Shown piece by piece: positions 8,859 to 16,758 of a DNA stretch of 32,320 nt. This stretch comes from CAZDML01 sp964506645 (GTDB taxonomy: Bacteria > Elusimicrobiota > Elusimicrobia > 2-01-FULL-59-12). Position 1 is the first letter of the stretch; every line of letters begins with the position of its first letter. The notes below the pieces were generated by a model. It saw only the letters and a program-made list of their open reading frames with translations, did no database searches and was not told the DNA's origin. Location of the stretch: positions 1 through 32,320 of the forward strand of contig CAZDML010000009.1 in the NCBI GenBank assembly GCA_964506645.1. Direction: 5' to 3'. The position numbers were made by a program, and so were the translations under genes.

Positions 8859-10655
8859 TCAGTTGGCAGCAGTCTCGACATCGCGCGAGCTGGGGACATC
8901 AACACCCGCTTCCAGTTCAGCCAAGGGCAAAAGAAATGTAAACGTACTGCCTTCATCGACCATGCTCTCCACAAATATCCGCCCGCCGTGCGCTTCGACC
9001 ACCATTTTACAGAAGGTCAGCCCAAGACCCGTTCCCGACCGTGTGTTTCCTTTCTTGCCTTCGGCCTGAACAAATTTTTCAAAAATGCGACGTTGGTCTT
9101 CGCGTGCAATGCCCTGGCCGTTGTCGGACACTTCCACCGCCAGAACATTGGCCTGTTGGCGCAGCGTGACCGTGACGGACGCGTCCTGCGACGGTGTGTA
9201 GCGCAATGCATTGGAGATAAGATTGGATAACACGCGAGATAAGAGCGCCATATCCCCTTCCACCCCCGGAAGCGTTTCTCCACAGACCAGTTCGAGCTTC
9301 TTTTTACTGAGTTCGGCTACTGGCCGAAAGGAGTCCACCACTTTCTGTGCCCAGTCGCTGGGTTCAAAACGTTCTCGCTCCAACATCAGCTTTCCTTCTT
9401 CCATTTTTGCCACGTCGAGCAAGTTCTTCACCATCATCAAAAGATCCTGGCCAGAACGGCGAGCACCCTGAATAAAGCGTTTCAAATCAGGACCGAGACT
9501 TTGAGCCCCCTCATCCAGCACAAAATCGAGACTGGCCAGAATCGTGGAAAGAGGCGACTTTAAATCGTGCACGATCATGCTATTTAGGTCGGCACGCATG
9601 GTTTCAATCTGTTGCAAGGATTTGGCCATAGAAGTAAACGCTGTCCCCAGATCTTCAATTTCGTCTCGCGTGTGAATGTCGAGCTGGAAATCCCGCTTGC
9701 CCTGCGCCACGTGTTCAGCTGCCTCTTGCAGAAGACGCAGAGGTTTTAAGATACGCCATCCCATCCAGAGGGCCAGCCCCAAAAAGAATGCAACGCACAA
9801 AGCACCGAACCCGATCGCCTGGTTTCGCATGCGTACCAGCGGCGCATAGACATCGGCTTTGGGCTGCTCGACAACGACCGCGCTCTTGAGCAGCGGAATA
9901 GGATAAGCCAAGGCAATCATGGTGGTTTTATTCGCACCCTGATATTCATGCAGAGCCGTCGGCTGGGCGGGAGCCGCCAGCCAGGATTTCACGACCGACA
10001 CCTGGCTTAAATTGGCATGGGCGCGAACACGCTCTTCGTCCGGCGACGCCAAGAGTAGCCCGTGCTGGTCAACAATGTAGGCTGTGCCATGATCGCCAAT
10101 ACGGGTTTGCTGCATGAGCGCGCCAAGCTCGGCGAAACTCATCTTGGCCAGAAGAAATTCGCCACGTCCCGCGTTCATCAGATGGCGAGGCTGTATCGGC
10201 TCCCCGATCAAAATGGTCGGCAAACGATTGCCAGAGAAAAACGGCGCTCCAATAAAAGAGTTCTTAAGACTTTCTGTGCGCCGGATCAAACGGGATTCCG
10301 GTCCGCGCCGCGTCACCTTGACACGTTCCTTACCGGAAGGAAGCACGACCATCGCTTCCTGCAGAGACGGCGCGGAATAGATCAAATTCAGTAAAGCCTG
10401 CTGCTGCTCAAAACTAGAATTGGCCGCGAAGCTCGGGGTCTGTGCAATAAAACGGACCAGATGCTGCGTCACATAAATTTCCTGATTAACCTGCTCGGCT
10501 ACACGACGCGCCAGCTCTGTTTGCCCCTGTTCGATACTGCGCTCCAGCGCACGAACGCTGATCGATCGGTAAATGAGAGAAATAAGAACGGCGGGAACCA
10601 CCACGGCTGCCGCCGAAAAACACAGCAGCCGAAAGGTCAGCGATTGTCGTTTCAC
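8859..10655 (-). CDS. Membrane sensor histidine kinase with Cache-like sensor and HAMP
   Basis: The start codon is GTG, overlapping the stop of the acetyltransferase gene by 4 nt (GTGA). In order: TM1 (about residues 8-30), a periplasmic region of about 250 residues resembling a double Cache domain (GTAYIVDQHGLLLASPD is typical), TM2 (about 285-307), HAMP (about 308-360), the H-box MIVHDLKSPLSTI (HDLK subtype, His near residue 366), and the ATPase domain with VLSNLISNALRYTP, VSDNGQGIAREDQ, IFEKFVQ and SGTGLGLTFCKM. It senses an extracytoplasmic small molecule in all likelihood; the ligand is not deducible. No response regulator is adjacent. Confidence 0.92.
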   Translation of the reverse strand: MKRQSLTFRLLCFSAAAVVVPAVLISLIYRSISVRALERSIEQGQTELARRVAEQVNQEIYVTQHLVRFIAQTPSFAANSSFEQQQALLNLIYSAPSLQEAMVVLPSGKERVKVTRRGPESRLIRRTESLKNSFIGAPFFSGNRLPTILIGEPIQPRHLMNAGRGEFLLAKMSFAELGALMQQTRIGDHGTAYIVDQHGLLLASPDEERVRAHANLSQVSVVKSWLAAPAQPTALHEYQGANKTTMIALAYPIPLLKSAVVVEQPKADVYAPLVRMRNQAIGFGALCVAFFLGLALWMGWRILKPLRLLQEAAEHVAQGKRDFQLDIHTRDEIEDLGTAFTSMAKSLQQIETMRADLNSMIVHDLKSPLSTILASLDFVLDEGAQSLGPDLKRFIQGARRSGQDLLMMVKNLLDVAKMEEGKLMLERERFEPSDWAQKVVDSFRPVAELSKKKLELVCGETLPGVEGDMALLSRVLSNLISNALRYTPSQDASVTVTLRQQANVLAVEVSDNGQGIAREDQRRIFEKFVQAEGKKGNTRSGTGLGLTFCKMVVEAHGGRIFVESMVDEGSTFTFLLPLAELEAGVDVPSSRDVETAAN

Positions 10656-11227
10656 GAAGCCTCTCCGGTAGGCTCAGACGGCACGAGATCGCCCTGCGAA
10701 AAATCTTTGGTCGGCACACGTTTTTCTCGGTGCGGAATGGCCCGCGGTGCGGGACCCGACCCCGGCAAGTCTTTAACCATCGCATACTCGATACAGTGTT
10801 CCGGATAATAGGGACATCGCACGCACTCGGTCCAGACTTTGTGCGGCAGGTCGTCTTTATGGACATGGCGGAATCCAAATTTTTCAAAGAAATCGGTTTT
10901 GACTGTGAGTGTAAAGACGCGGCGGATACCGAGAGCTTTCGCATCTTTCAGACACGCTTCGAGAAGCTGTCGTCCGATGCCGCGGCGCTGATAGGCTTCA
11001 TCCACACAGAGTGCTTTAACCTCCGCAAGATTGTCCCAGGTCACATAGAGCGCACACGTCGCGATAATTTTCCCCTTATCTTCGGCGATGTGAAACTGCT
11101 GAAGATTTTCGTAGACCTCGGAGAGCGAACGTGGCAGGAGCTCGCGCTTTTCCGTAAACGCGAAGCTATTGAGCAGTTTGTGCATGGCACGCACATCCTG
11201 CATGCGGGCCTTACGAAGGGACGTCAT
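10652..11227 (-). CDS. GNAT N-acetyltransferase, short ArgA/N-acetylglutamate synthase-like
   Basis: The 191-residue product is a GNAT-fold enzyme. The acetyl-CoA-binding motif A is ALCVDEAYQRRGIGRQLLEA (about residues 72-91), followed by RRVFTLTVKTDFFEKFGF. The C-terminal signature LPHKVWTECVRCPYYPEHC is characteristic of the short stand-alone N-acetylglutamate synthases that lack the kinase-like domain, so acetylation of glutamate in arginine biosynthesis is the likely role. No other arginine gene is nearby. The ATG at 11227 lies inside a palindromic repeat that also supplies the upstream gene's stop (ATGA overlap). No Shine-Dalgarno sequence precedes it, so translation probably depends on coupling. 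A tail of about 35 residues after the GNAT domain has no recognisable motif. Confidence 0.82.
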   Translation of the reverse strand: MTSLRKARMQDVRAMHKLLNSFAFTEKRELLPRSLSEVYENLQQFHIAEDKGKIIATCALYVTWDNLAEVKALCVDEAYQRRGIGRQLLEACLKDAKALGIRRVFTLTVKTDFFEKFGFRHVHKDDLPHKVWTECVRCPYYPEHCIEYAMVKDLPGSGPAPRAIPHREKRVPTKDFSQGDLVPSEPTGEAS

Positions 11228-11301
11228 CGCGAGGTCGCCCCCGGCGACCGCGGCGATCTCAGGTCGAGATTGCCACGCTCACTTCGCTCGCTCGCAATGA
11301 C
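11223..11301. repeat. 79-bp palindromic repeat element spanning a gene junction
   Basis: The element is bounded by near-perfect inverted ends, GTCATCGCGAG (11223-11233) and CTCGCAATGAC (11291-11301), with one mismatch. It contains smaller hairpins, for example GGTCGC/GCGACC at the left, and GATCTC with GAGAT in the middle. Read on the minus strand it begins with the GTCATTGCGAGCGAGCGAAG-type sequence known as a dispersed palindromic repeat in many unrelated bacterial genomes. It covers the last 25 or so codons of the oxidoreductase and the first codon of the acetyltransferase. Confidence 0.8.
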
Positions 11302-14300
11302 ATTCATTTTTTTCATCATATCCTCAGCTTCCTTTCGGCTCTGCCGCATCCGCGGTTCCCGGATCTCACGGTACCCCCGGACATATTCTGGAGCACGAAG
11401 AACATCCAGCCACAGCGCATAGGCTGTTCGGTCCTTCGCCTGGAAACGTCCCACGACATCAAGATACCAATCCCGATACTCTTTTTCCAACGCATGCCAG
11501 CCGGTAAGCCATCGACGTAAGAACGTCATACGCCGCATCAAACGCAACTGCCAGCTTCGGGTGGTCATGGACCAACGAAACCGCCGGCCGGCCAGTACAA
11601 ATTCCGGCCGGTTAAAGTGCCGCGTGCGCACCCGGTCGCCATTGGCCGGATCGATCCGGTAGCGCACTCGATCACGAGCTATTTTCTCTGGGCTGGTTAA
11701 TAAATGGGCCACGTAGATCTCGTCCTTAATGGCCATGACTTTAAACACATTGGCAATGACAGCACGCGTTGCTTCATAGCCCCAGCTCTCGCGATCGCGC
11801 GACGCTGTTTGCTGAACCAGGGCAAGATACCGTTCCGCCGTGTCCAACCCTTCGTACTGAATCAGGTCATAGACCCGCAGTGCCAAAGCGATGTGCACAT
11901 CTTCGCCGAGATCCAAATCAAATACCGCCTGCTCCACGAGGGCCCGATACCGGCGGGCGATGTCTTTTCCTTTACCCTCACAGAGATACCGTTCTTTTTC
12001 TTCCAAAAGAGTTTTGTACGTCACAAGCGTTTGTGGGACATGGACAGACTGCGGCCATTCGGCAAGCACGCGGCCGACGTGAAACGCTTCGAGGTTGGCT
12101 TGCCGATCTTCTTTGGGCACCCTGCGCGCCAGCGCCCACTCGACCGTGTCGCGACGCAGCGGAAGATGCCCTTTCTGGAGCGCAAGCCCAAGGAGCACAC
12201 TGTTCGCATACACCGTAGACCCCCAGAAATGCTGAGAAATCGCCGAGACATCGCAGGTCGTTAAGGCATCGGGCCGTACCGAAGCCCGCAGGCGATTCAT
12301 CAAACCGTCCGCATCATACGCGTCGGCACCCACCAGCATCCGCACGGTCGGAGAAAAAGCCGTGTTCACGACCGCCGCCGTGCGCTCGGGATGCGCCACG
12401 CGCTGCGCTCCCACGGGATCGAAACTACGCACGGTCTCCACGAGATCCAGTCCAAGGACAAGATGTGCTTTGCCGTAGGGTACGTTGGGGGATAACACAC
12501 CGCCTTCTTTGGAAAGAAGGACGTGGCCGTACACACCGCCGTTACGAACGGCGAGCCCTTTTTTATCGAGGAAGAGCGTTCGATAACCTTCGCGGTGCGC
12601 GGCCAGCACCAGGACGGAGGTCAGCATGCCGCTGCCCATTCCGCCGACACCCGCCGTGGCGGCATACCACAGACTGTCAAACGTCGCGATGTGCGGTTCA
12701 GGAAGTCCAACGAAAGACGGCAGGGTGGGGACCGCCTGTGACGCCGCACGACGCTCGATTTCGATCTCTTCAAAGGCCGGACAGGCTTTCACTTTTGCGC
12801 AAGCGCCATCCGACACACAGCTGGAGAGATCCGTGACGATCTTCGGGCCATAAAGCGTATTTTCAATGGTCAAGCCGGGACAGCCGGTTGTCTTTGTGCA
12901 CTCCAGGCAAAATTCACAGGCTTCGGGGGTAATATTGATATGGCGTTCGAGCGGGAGATACCCGGTTCTCCGTTTCACTGCTTTTTGTTCACGCACCACT
13001 CGACGATGGGCGGTCAGCCCGCATTCTTTATCGGCAATAATTACTTTGACGCCGTCCTGCAAAATAGTGTCTTCCAGCAGCTCCCGGTACGCATCACGCA
13101 CATCCGGATTCGTGCGTGTCACGGGAATCGGACTGCCGGCCGTCATCCCCTTCAGCGCTTTCTCAATGTCCTGCGCGAACGTCTTTTCCCCCATCAAATC
13201 GAGTTCTGTACCCGGAGTAGGCTGATGGCCGGTCATCGCCGTCGTTTTGTTATCGAGAATCACGTACGTGATGTCCTGATGGCTCTTGATGGAATCGGAA
13301 ATGGCGAGCATGCCGCTGTGGAAAAAGGTCGAGTCGCCCAAAAACACAACCTGCTTGTTCGTGACAAAGGGATCGAGCCCTGCGCCGGTACCCCCGCCCA
13401 ACCCCATCCCCGAGTAGTTATGCATCAGCTCTTTGTTGGGCTCGAACATCAGCATGGTGAAGCAGCCGGTTTCGCCGTGAAAAACGAGATCGGTCGGTTC
13501 TCTGCGATGTGTTTTCGCCATATATACAGGATCTTTGAAATCTTTTTTGATCTGCAGAAAAACTGAGGAGGAATCCCGGTGCGGACAGCCGGGACAGAAG
13601 GTCGGCGTGCGAATAGGCAGCGGTGTCCAAGCCGATTTAGCGGTCACGTCTACCGCACGGCCCAACAACACATTCAGACGTTCGATCAGGAGGGACGTGT
13701 TGAGTCCGCGGTGCTCAGGAATGCCGTCGCGTGACTCAGGAAATTTTTTCCCCCACACCGAAGGCTGGGTCTGGCCGGTGGCCTGCCGCTGGTCGTGTAG
13801 AATTTTGACGATCTGCTGCTCGACAAATCCGCGCTTTTCTTCGATGACCACGATTTGATCGACGTCATCGGCGAATTGGAGCACGATCGCCGGATCGACT
13901 GGGTAGGTGAGTCCCAACTTTAAAATCGGGAACTGCCCGGAGAGACCCATCTCGGTCAGCGCATGTTCGAGGTAGCAGTACGCCATCCCGGAAGCAGCAA
14001 ATCCGACACGATCGTGTGGGTTGTCTTGCCGGCGCAGGCCGGCATCCAGAATATGTCTGGACTGGTCCCCGGCCTCCGCCGGGGAGACGTCAATGATACG
14101 GTTCAGTTTCTTCGCCCGGACCTGCATGAGCAACCGTTCAAAGCGTTCCTCCAAGGTGGCTTCTCGAGACCAGGTCCGCGGCGGCAAGAGCACATTGGTG
14201 TCGAGGGCAATGGTGGAGGTATCCAGAGTCACGGGCGCATGGGTGTTGACGGTCGGATAACGGTTCGGATGAACCCACACTGTGCCTCCGCCATCCGCCT

Positions 14301-14835
14301 GCGGGGTAGTAATCAGATAGGTGAGATAGAGATCGCTGGCCGAGGAAAGGTCGAACGCCGCACCCACCCAGTCTTTCATTTCCTGAAAGGTGCTGGGCTC
14401 CAGCACAGGCATATGCAGATGCTGGCTCAAAAACCGGGAATCGTTATTAATCTGCGTAGACTCGATCCAGGGATCATCGCCCACCACCACCACGCCACCG
14501 CCCGCGTTACGCGGCTCCGCGAGATTACCAAGCGCCAGCCCATCGGCGGCCACATGCAGTCCAACACTTTTCATCGCTGCCAACGCACGAACCCCGGCCA
14601 TACGCGAGCCGTTCAGTCGCGCGACGGCGAGCGCCTCATTGTTGGCGATTTCAGCGAGGATGCCATGTGTTTTAAGGAGATCGGCGTTGGCCTGGGCGGC
14701 ATCGAAGAGTTCCGAAATGGGCGAACCGGGATACCCGGTGATGAGAGCGACACCGCTTTCTAGCGCGCCTTTTAAAAGCAGTTCGTTGCCGGTATAAACT
14801 TCGAGGCCGTCTTCCTTAACAAACCGTTCATCCAT
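11224..14835 (-). CDS. Fused indolepyruvate:ferredoxin oxidoreductase
   Basis: This 1203-residue protein fuses the subunits of a 2-oxoacid:ferredoxin oxidoreductase that oxidatively decarboxylates aryl pyruvates from aromatic amino acids. In order: pyrimidine-binding domain with ITGYPGSPISELFD (about residue 35), TPP-binding region with FCPGCPHRDS (about 415) and FLGDSTFFHSGM (about 498), a ferredoxin-like part with CEFCLECTKTTGCPG (about 637) and CVSDGACAKVKACPAF (about 672), the gamma domain with GVGGMGSGMLTSVL (about 732), and a C-terminal domain like that of the long proteobacterial-type enzymes. ATG 14835 is chosen because AGGAG lies 10 nt upstream and the alpha domain begins here; it overlaps the arnD stop by 8 nt. 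Residues of about 246-271 and the last 25 are repeat-derived. Confidence 0.9.
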   Translation of the reverse strand: MDERFVKEDGLEVYTGNELLLKGALESGVALITGYPGSPISELFDAAQANADLLKTHGILAEIANNEALAVARLNGSRMAGVRALAAMKSVGLHVAADGLALGNLAEPRNAGGGVVVVGDDPWIESTQINNDSRFLSQHLHMPVLEPSTFQEMKDWVGAAFDLSSASDLYLTYLITTPQADGGGTVWVHPNRYPTVNTHAPVTLDTSTIALDTNVLLPPRTWSREATLEERFERLLMQVRAKKLNRIIDVSPAEAGDQSRHILDAGLRRQDNPHDRVGFAASGMAYCYLEHALTEMGLSGQFPILKLGLTYPVDPAIVLQFADDVDQIVVIEEKRGFVEQQIVKILHDQRQATGQTQPSVWGKKFPESRDGIPEHRGLNTSLLIERLNVLLGRAVDVTAKSAWTPLPIRTPTFCPGCPHRDSSSVFLQIKKDFKDPVYMAKTHRREPTDLVFHGETGCFTMLMFEPNKELMHNYSGMGLGGGTGAGLDPFVTNKQVVFLGDSTFFHSGMLAISDSIKSHQDITYVILDNKTTAMTGHQPTPGTELDLMGEKTFAQDIEKALKGMTAGSPIPVTRTNPDVRDAYRELLEDTILQDGVKVIIADKECGLTAHRRVVREQKAVKRRTGYLPLERHINITPEACEFCLECTKTTGCPGLTIENTLYGPKIVTDLSSCVSDGACAKVKACPAFEEIEIERRAASQAVPTLPSFVGLPEPHIATFDSLWYAATAGVGGMGSGMLTSVLVLAAHREGYRTLFLDKKGLAVRNGGVYGHVLLSKEGGVLSPNVPYGKAHLVLGLDLVETVRSFDPVGAQRVAHPERTAAVVNTAFSPTVRMLVGADAYDADGLMNRLRASVRPDALTTCDVSAISQHFWGSTVYANSVLLGLALQKGHLPLRRDTVEWALARRVPKEDRQANLEAFHVGRVLAEWPQSVHVPQTLVTYKTLLEEKERYLCEGKGKDIARRYRALVEQAVFDLDLGEDVHIALALRVYDLIQYEGLDTAERYLALVQQTASRDRESWGYEATRAVIANVFKVMAIKDEIYVAHLLTSPEKIARDRVRYRIDPANGDRVRTRHFNRPEFVLAGRRFRWSMTTRSWQLRLMRRMTFLRRWLTGWHALEKEYRDWYLDVVGRFQAKDRTAYALWLDVLRAPEYVRGYREIREPRMRQSRKEAEDMMKKMNVIASERSERGNLDLRSPRSPGATSR
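14022..14092. repeat. Palindromic repeat element inserted in frame in the oxidoreductase gene
   Basis: Three perfect hairpins follow one another: TGCCGGC/GCCGGCA (14027-14033 with 14038-14044), TCCAGA/TCTGGA (14045-14050 with 14056-14061) and CCCCGGC/GCCGGGG (14067-14073 with 14078-14084), flanked by GTCT and AGAC. The order and wording match the intergenic element at 22024-22106. On the coding (minus) strand the element is open and encodes about 26 residues. Confidence 0.85.
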
Positions 14836-15748
14836 GTTTGCGAAGCTCCTGACACGACACGGTTCCGGCGCGGCCCGTAAGCATCCCCTGGCGAAGCGTA
14901 CAGGCCGGAATGGCTTGAACGTTCTTTCGCAGTTCCTGCGCATACTCCTGTAAAAACACCCACTGCACATTGTCTTTCATCTGCAGCGTACGAACGAGAG
15001 ACTCAAACGTAGAGAAGTAGGCCCCGCCCTCAAACTCGGCATGAATCGTCCAAACGTTTACGTGATCTTCGCGCAGCAGCGACCGGGTCTTGTCCGCCAG
15101 CGTGTCGGACGTGACGTCGTCCCAGGCCAGCATTTCGTCCCACGTCGGCAGTGTGGTCGGAATTTCCAGGGTGTTCAGACGCTGTCCATCAAGGATGGGG
15201 AAGTAAGGCGTTTCCCCGCGCGAGTCGCTGTGATAAAAAAGACCCATCGATTCCATCGCACGCCAGGTGCCTGCCCCCGCCTGCCATCCCGGAGCGGCAA
15301 AACTGGTCGGGCGCAAACCGAAAAGGCGGGTATAGAGGTCAAAAGTTTTTGTCAGCTCAGCACGCGCCTCTTCTTCAGACCATCGGGCGGCCTGATCGTG
15401 CCAGCGGATATGGTCGAAGCCGTGCGGGCTCACTTCGAAACCGAGGTCTTGATAAGTGCGCAGCATTTTAGAAAAGGAAGCCGCCATCGGACGGGGTGGC
15501 AGGAGTGTTCCGGAGAGGACCGTACGCATCCCATACACGGAGACCGCGCTTGTGCGCTGCATCTTCTGCATGAAACCAGCATGCTTGAAAACACGCGTGG
15601 CGGCACGGCCGGAGGTATCCGGACCCATCGTTACAAAGAACGTGGCGGGAATGCCCAGGGAATGAAGGAGACGCGCTAAGCGAGGCGCCCCTTCGCTCAG
15701 GCCGCGGTAGGTATCGACATCAATTTTGAGAGCAAGACGTGGGGTCAA
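14828..15748 (-). CDS. arnD: ArnD, deformylase of undecaprenyl-P 4-deoxy-4-formamido-L-arabinose
   Basis: ArnD removes the formyl group from undecaprenyl-phosphate-linked Ara4FN on the cytoplasmic face, before transfer to lipid A. The 306-residue protein is a NodB-type polysaccharide deacetylase. It matches the ArnD subfamily along its length: LKIDVDTYRGLSEGAPRLA (residues 7-25, metal-binding Asp), FFVTMGPDTSGR, EVSPHGFDHIRWHD (metal-binding histidines), SFAAPGWQA, YHSDSRGETPYFP, IPTTLPTWDEML and VWTIHAEFEGGAY. The start codon is TTG at 15748, which aligns the N-terminus (MTPRLALKIDVDT) with the enterobacterial protein; no better start exists between it and the arnA decarboxylase stop. It overlaps the oxidoreductase gene by 8 nt. 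Confidence 0.93.
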   Translation of the reverse strand: MTPRLALKIDVDTYRGLSEGAPRLARLLHSLGIPATFFVTMGPDTSGRAATRVFKHAGFMQKMQRTSAVSVYGMRTVLSGTLLPPRPMAASFSKMLRTYQDLGFEVSPHGFDHIRWHDQAARWSEEEARAELTKTFDLYTRLFGLRPTSFAAPGWQAGAGTWRAMESMGLFYHSDSRGETPYFPILDGQRLNTLEIPTTLPTWDEMLAWDDVTSDTLADKTRSLLREDHVNVWTIHAEFEGGAYFSTFESLVRTLQMKDNVQWVFLQEYAQELRKNVQAIPACTLRQGMLTGRAGTVSCQELRKHG

Positions 15749-15771
15749 GAAAGCCCCCGGAATGCGCAGTG

Positions 15772-16758
15772 TTATTTAGAGGAGGGCGCTTTGGAAGCGT
15801 CGAAATGCGCTTTCTGGAACCATTCAATGGTTTTGCGCAGTCCGTCTTCTAGCGACACCTCGGGTTTCACTTTTAAAATCGTTCTCATCTTGGTATTGTC
15901 CGGCACGCGGCGCGGAATGTCTTCGTAGCTGACACCGTAAATCTTTTCCTGTGGCGTGTACTGAATCTTGGACTTGGCGCCGGTGATTTTAATCATCGTC
16001 TCGGCGAGTTCCTTGATCGTCGTTTCACGGTCGGTACCAATGTTAAACACATCGCCGGCCGCTTCCGGGACAAGACCAGCGGCCATGGTCGCGCGGATGA
16101 CATCGTCCACGTACGTGAAGCAGCGCGTCTGCATTCCGTCTCCGATCACCGTCAGCGGTTCATTGCGGAGCAGCTGACCCATGAAAATCGTCAATACACG
16201 CCCCACATCAATTTTGTCGAGGCGCGGCCCGTAAGCGTTGAAGTAGCGCACGATCACGACCGGGAGTCCCAATTTGCGGTAGGCAAAACAGAAATGTTCG
16301 GCCGCTGCTTTGGAGGTCGAATAGCACCAGCGATCGATGCGCGTCGAACCGAGCACGCGATCATCGTCTTCTTTCCAGGGCACCTTGGTGTTGCGCCCGT
16401 ACACTTCAGACGTCGAGGCCATCACCATCTTCTTGCTGTAGCGGTGACAGAGTTTGAGCACGTTCTGTGTCCCATTAATATTGACGTTCAGAACTTCGTA
16501 AGGATCGGCAACGTAATGTTCGACACCCACCACAGCGGCCAAATGATAGACGAGATCGGATTTCATGATGAGGGTTTCCAGCATGTCCGTGTTAAACACA
16601 GAGTCGCGAACATACTGAAAGCGCGGATTGGCCAAGAGATGTTCCACTTTCAATGACGGGGACATATCCATTACCGTCACCTCATCGCCGCGGTTTAAAA
16701 ACCCTTCTGCCAGATGCGATCCTAAAAATCCTGCGCCACCGGTAATAAACACTCTCAT
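15772..16758 (-). CDS. ArnA decarboxylase-type SDR (UDP-glucuronate C4 oxidation/decarboxylation)
   Basis: This 328-residue extended SDR corresponds to the C-terminal half of enterobacterial ArnA, which oxidises and decarboxylates UDP-glucuronic acid to UDP-Ara4O. It has the NAD-binding FITGGAGFLGSHLAEGF (residues 4-20), STSEVYG with the Ser-Glu pair that is catalytic in ArnA, YSTSKAAAEHF with the YxxxK dyad, VRYFNAYGPRLDKIDVGRVL, and RCFTYVDDVI. Arginines in IPRRVPDNTKM lie where ArnA has its proton donor. Its ATG overlaps the stop of the formyltransferase gene by 4 nt (ATGA), in the same order as the fused E. coli protein. A UDP-xylose synthase or a generic epimerase is the alternative; the context argues for Ara4N. 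Confidence 0.85.
   Translation of the reverse strand: MRVFITGGAGFLGSHLAEGFLNRGDEVTVMDMSPSLKVEHLLANPRFQYVRDSVFNTDMLETLIMKSDLVYHLAAVVGVEHYVADPYEVLNVNINGTQNVLKLCHRYSKKMVMASTSEVYGRNTKVPWKEDDDRVLGSTRIDRWCYSTSKAAAEHFCFAYRKLGLPVVIVRYFNAYGPRLDKIDVGRVLTIFMGQLLRNEPLTVIGDGMQTRCFTYVDDVIRATMAAGLVPEAAGDVFNIGTDRETTIKELAETMIKITGAKSKIQYTPQEKIYGVSYEDIPRRVPDNTKMRTILKVKPEVSLEDGLRKTIEWFQKAHFDASKAPSSK

Noticed and set aside
11223..11301. CRISPR repeat or insertion sequence
   Set aside because: There is a single palindromic unit, with no array, spacers or transposase. It fits a dispersed non-autonomous repeat better.
13963..14763. A 266-codon open frame on the plus strand opposite the oxidoreductase gene
   Set aside because: It is antisense to a well-supported catalytic gene, its product is low-complexity with many Arg/His, and it has no ribosome binding site. 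Similar antisense frames at 214-930, 3618-4268 and 7816-8694 were rejected for the same reason.
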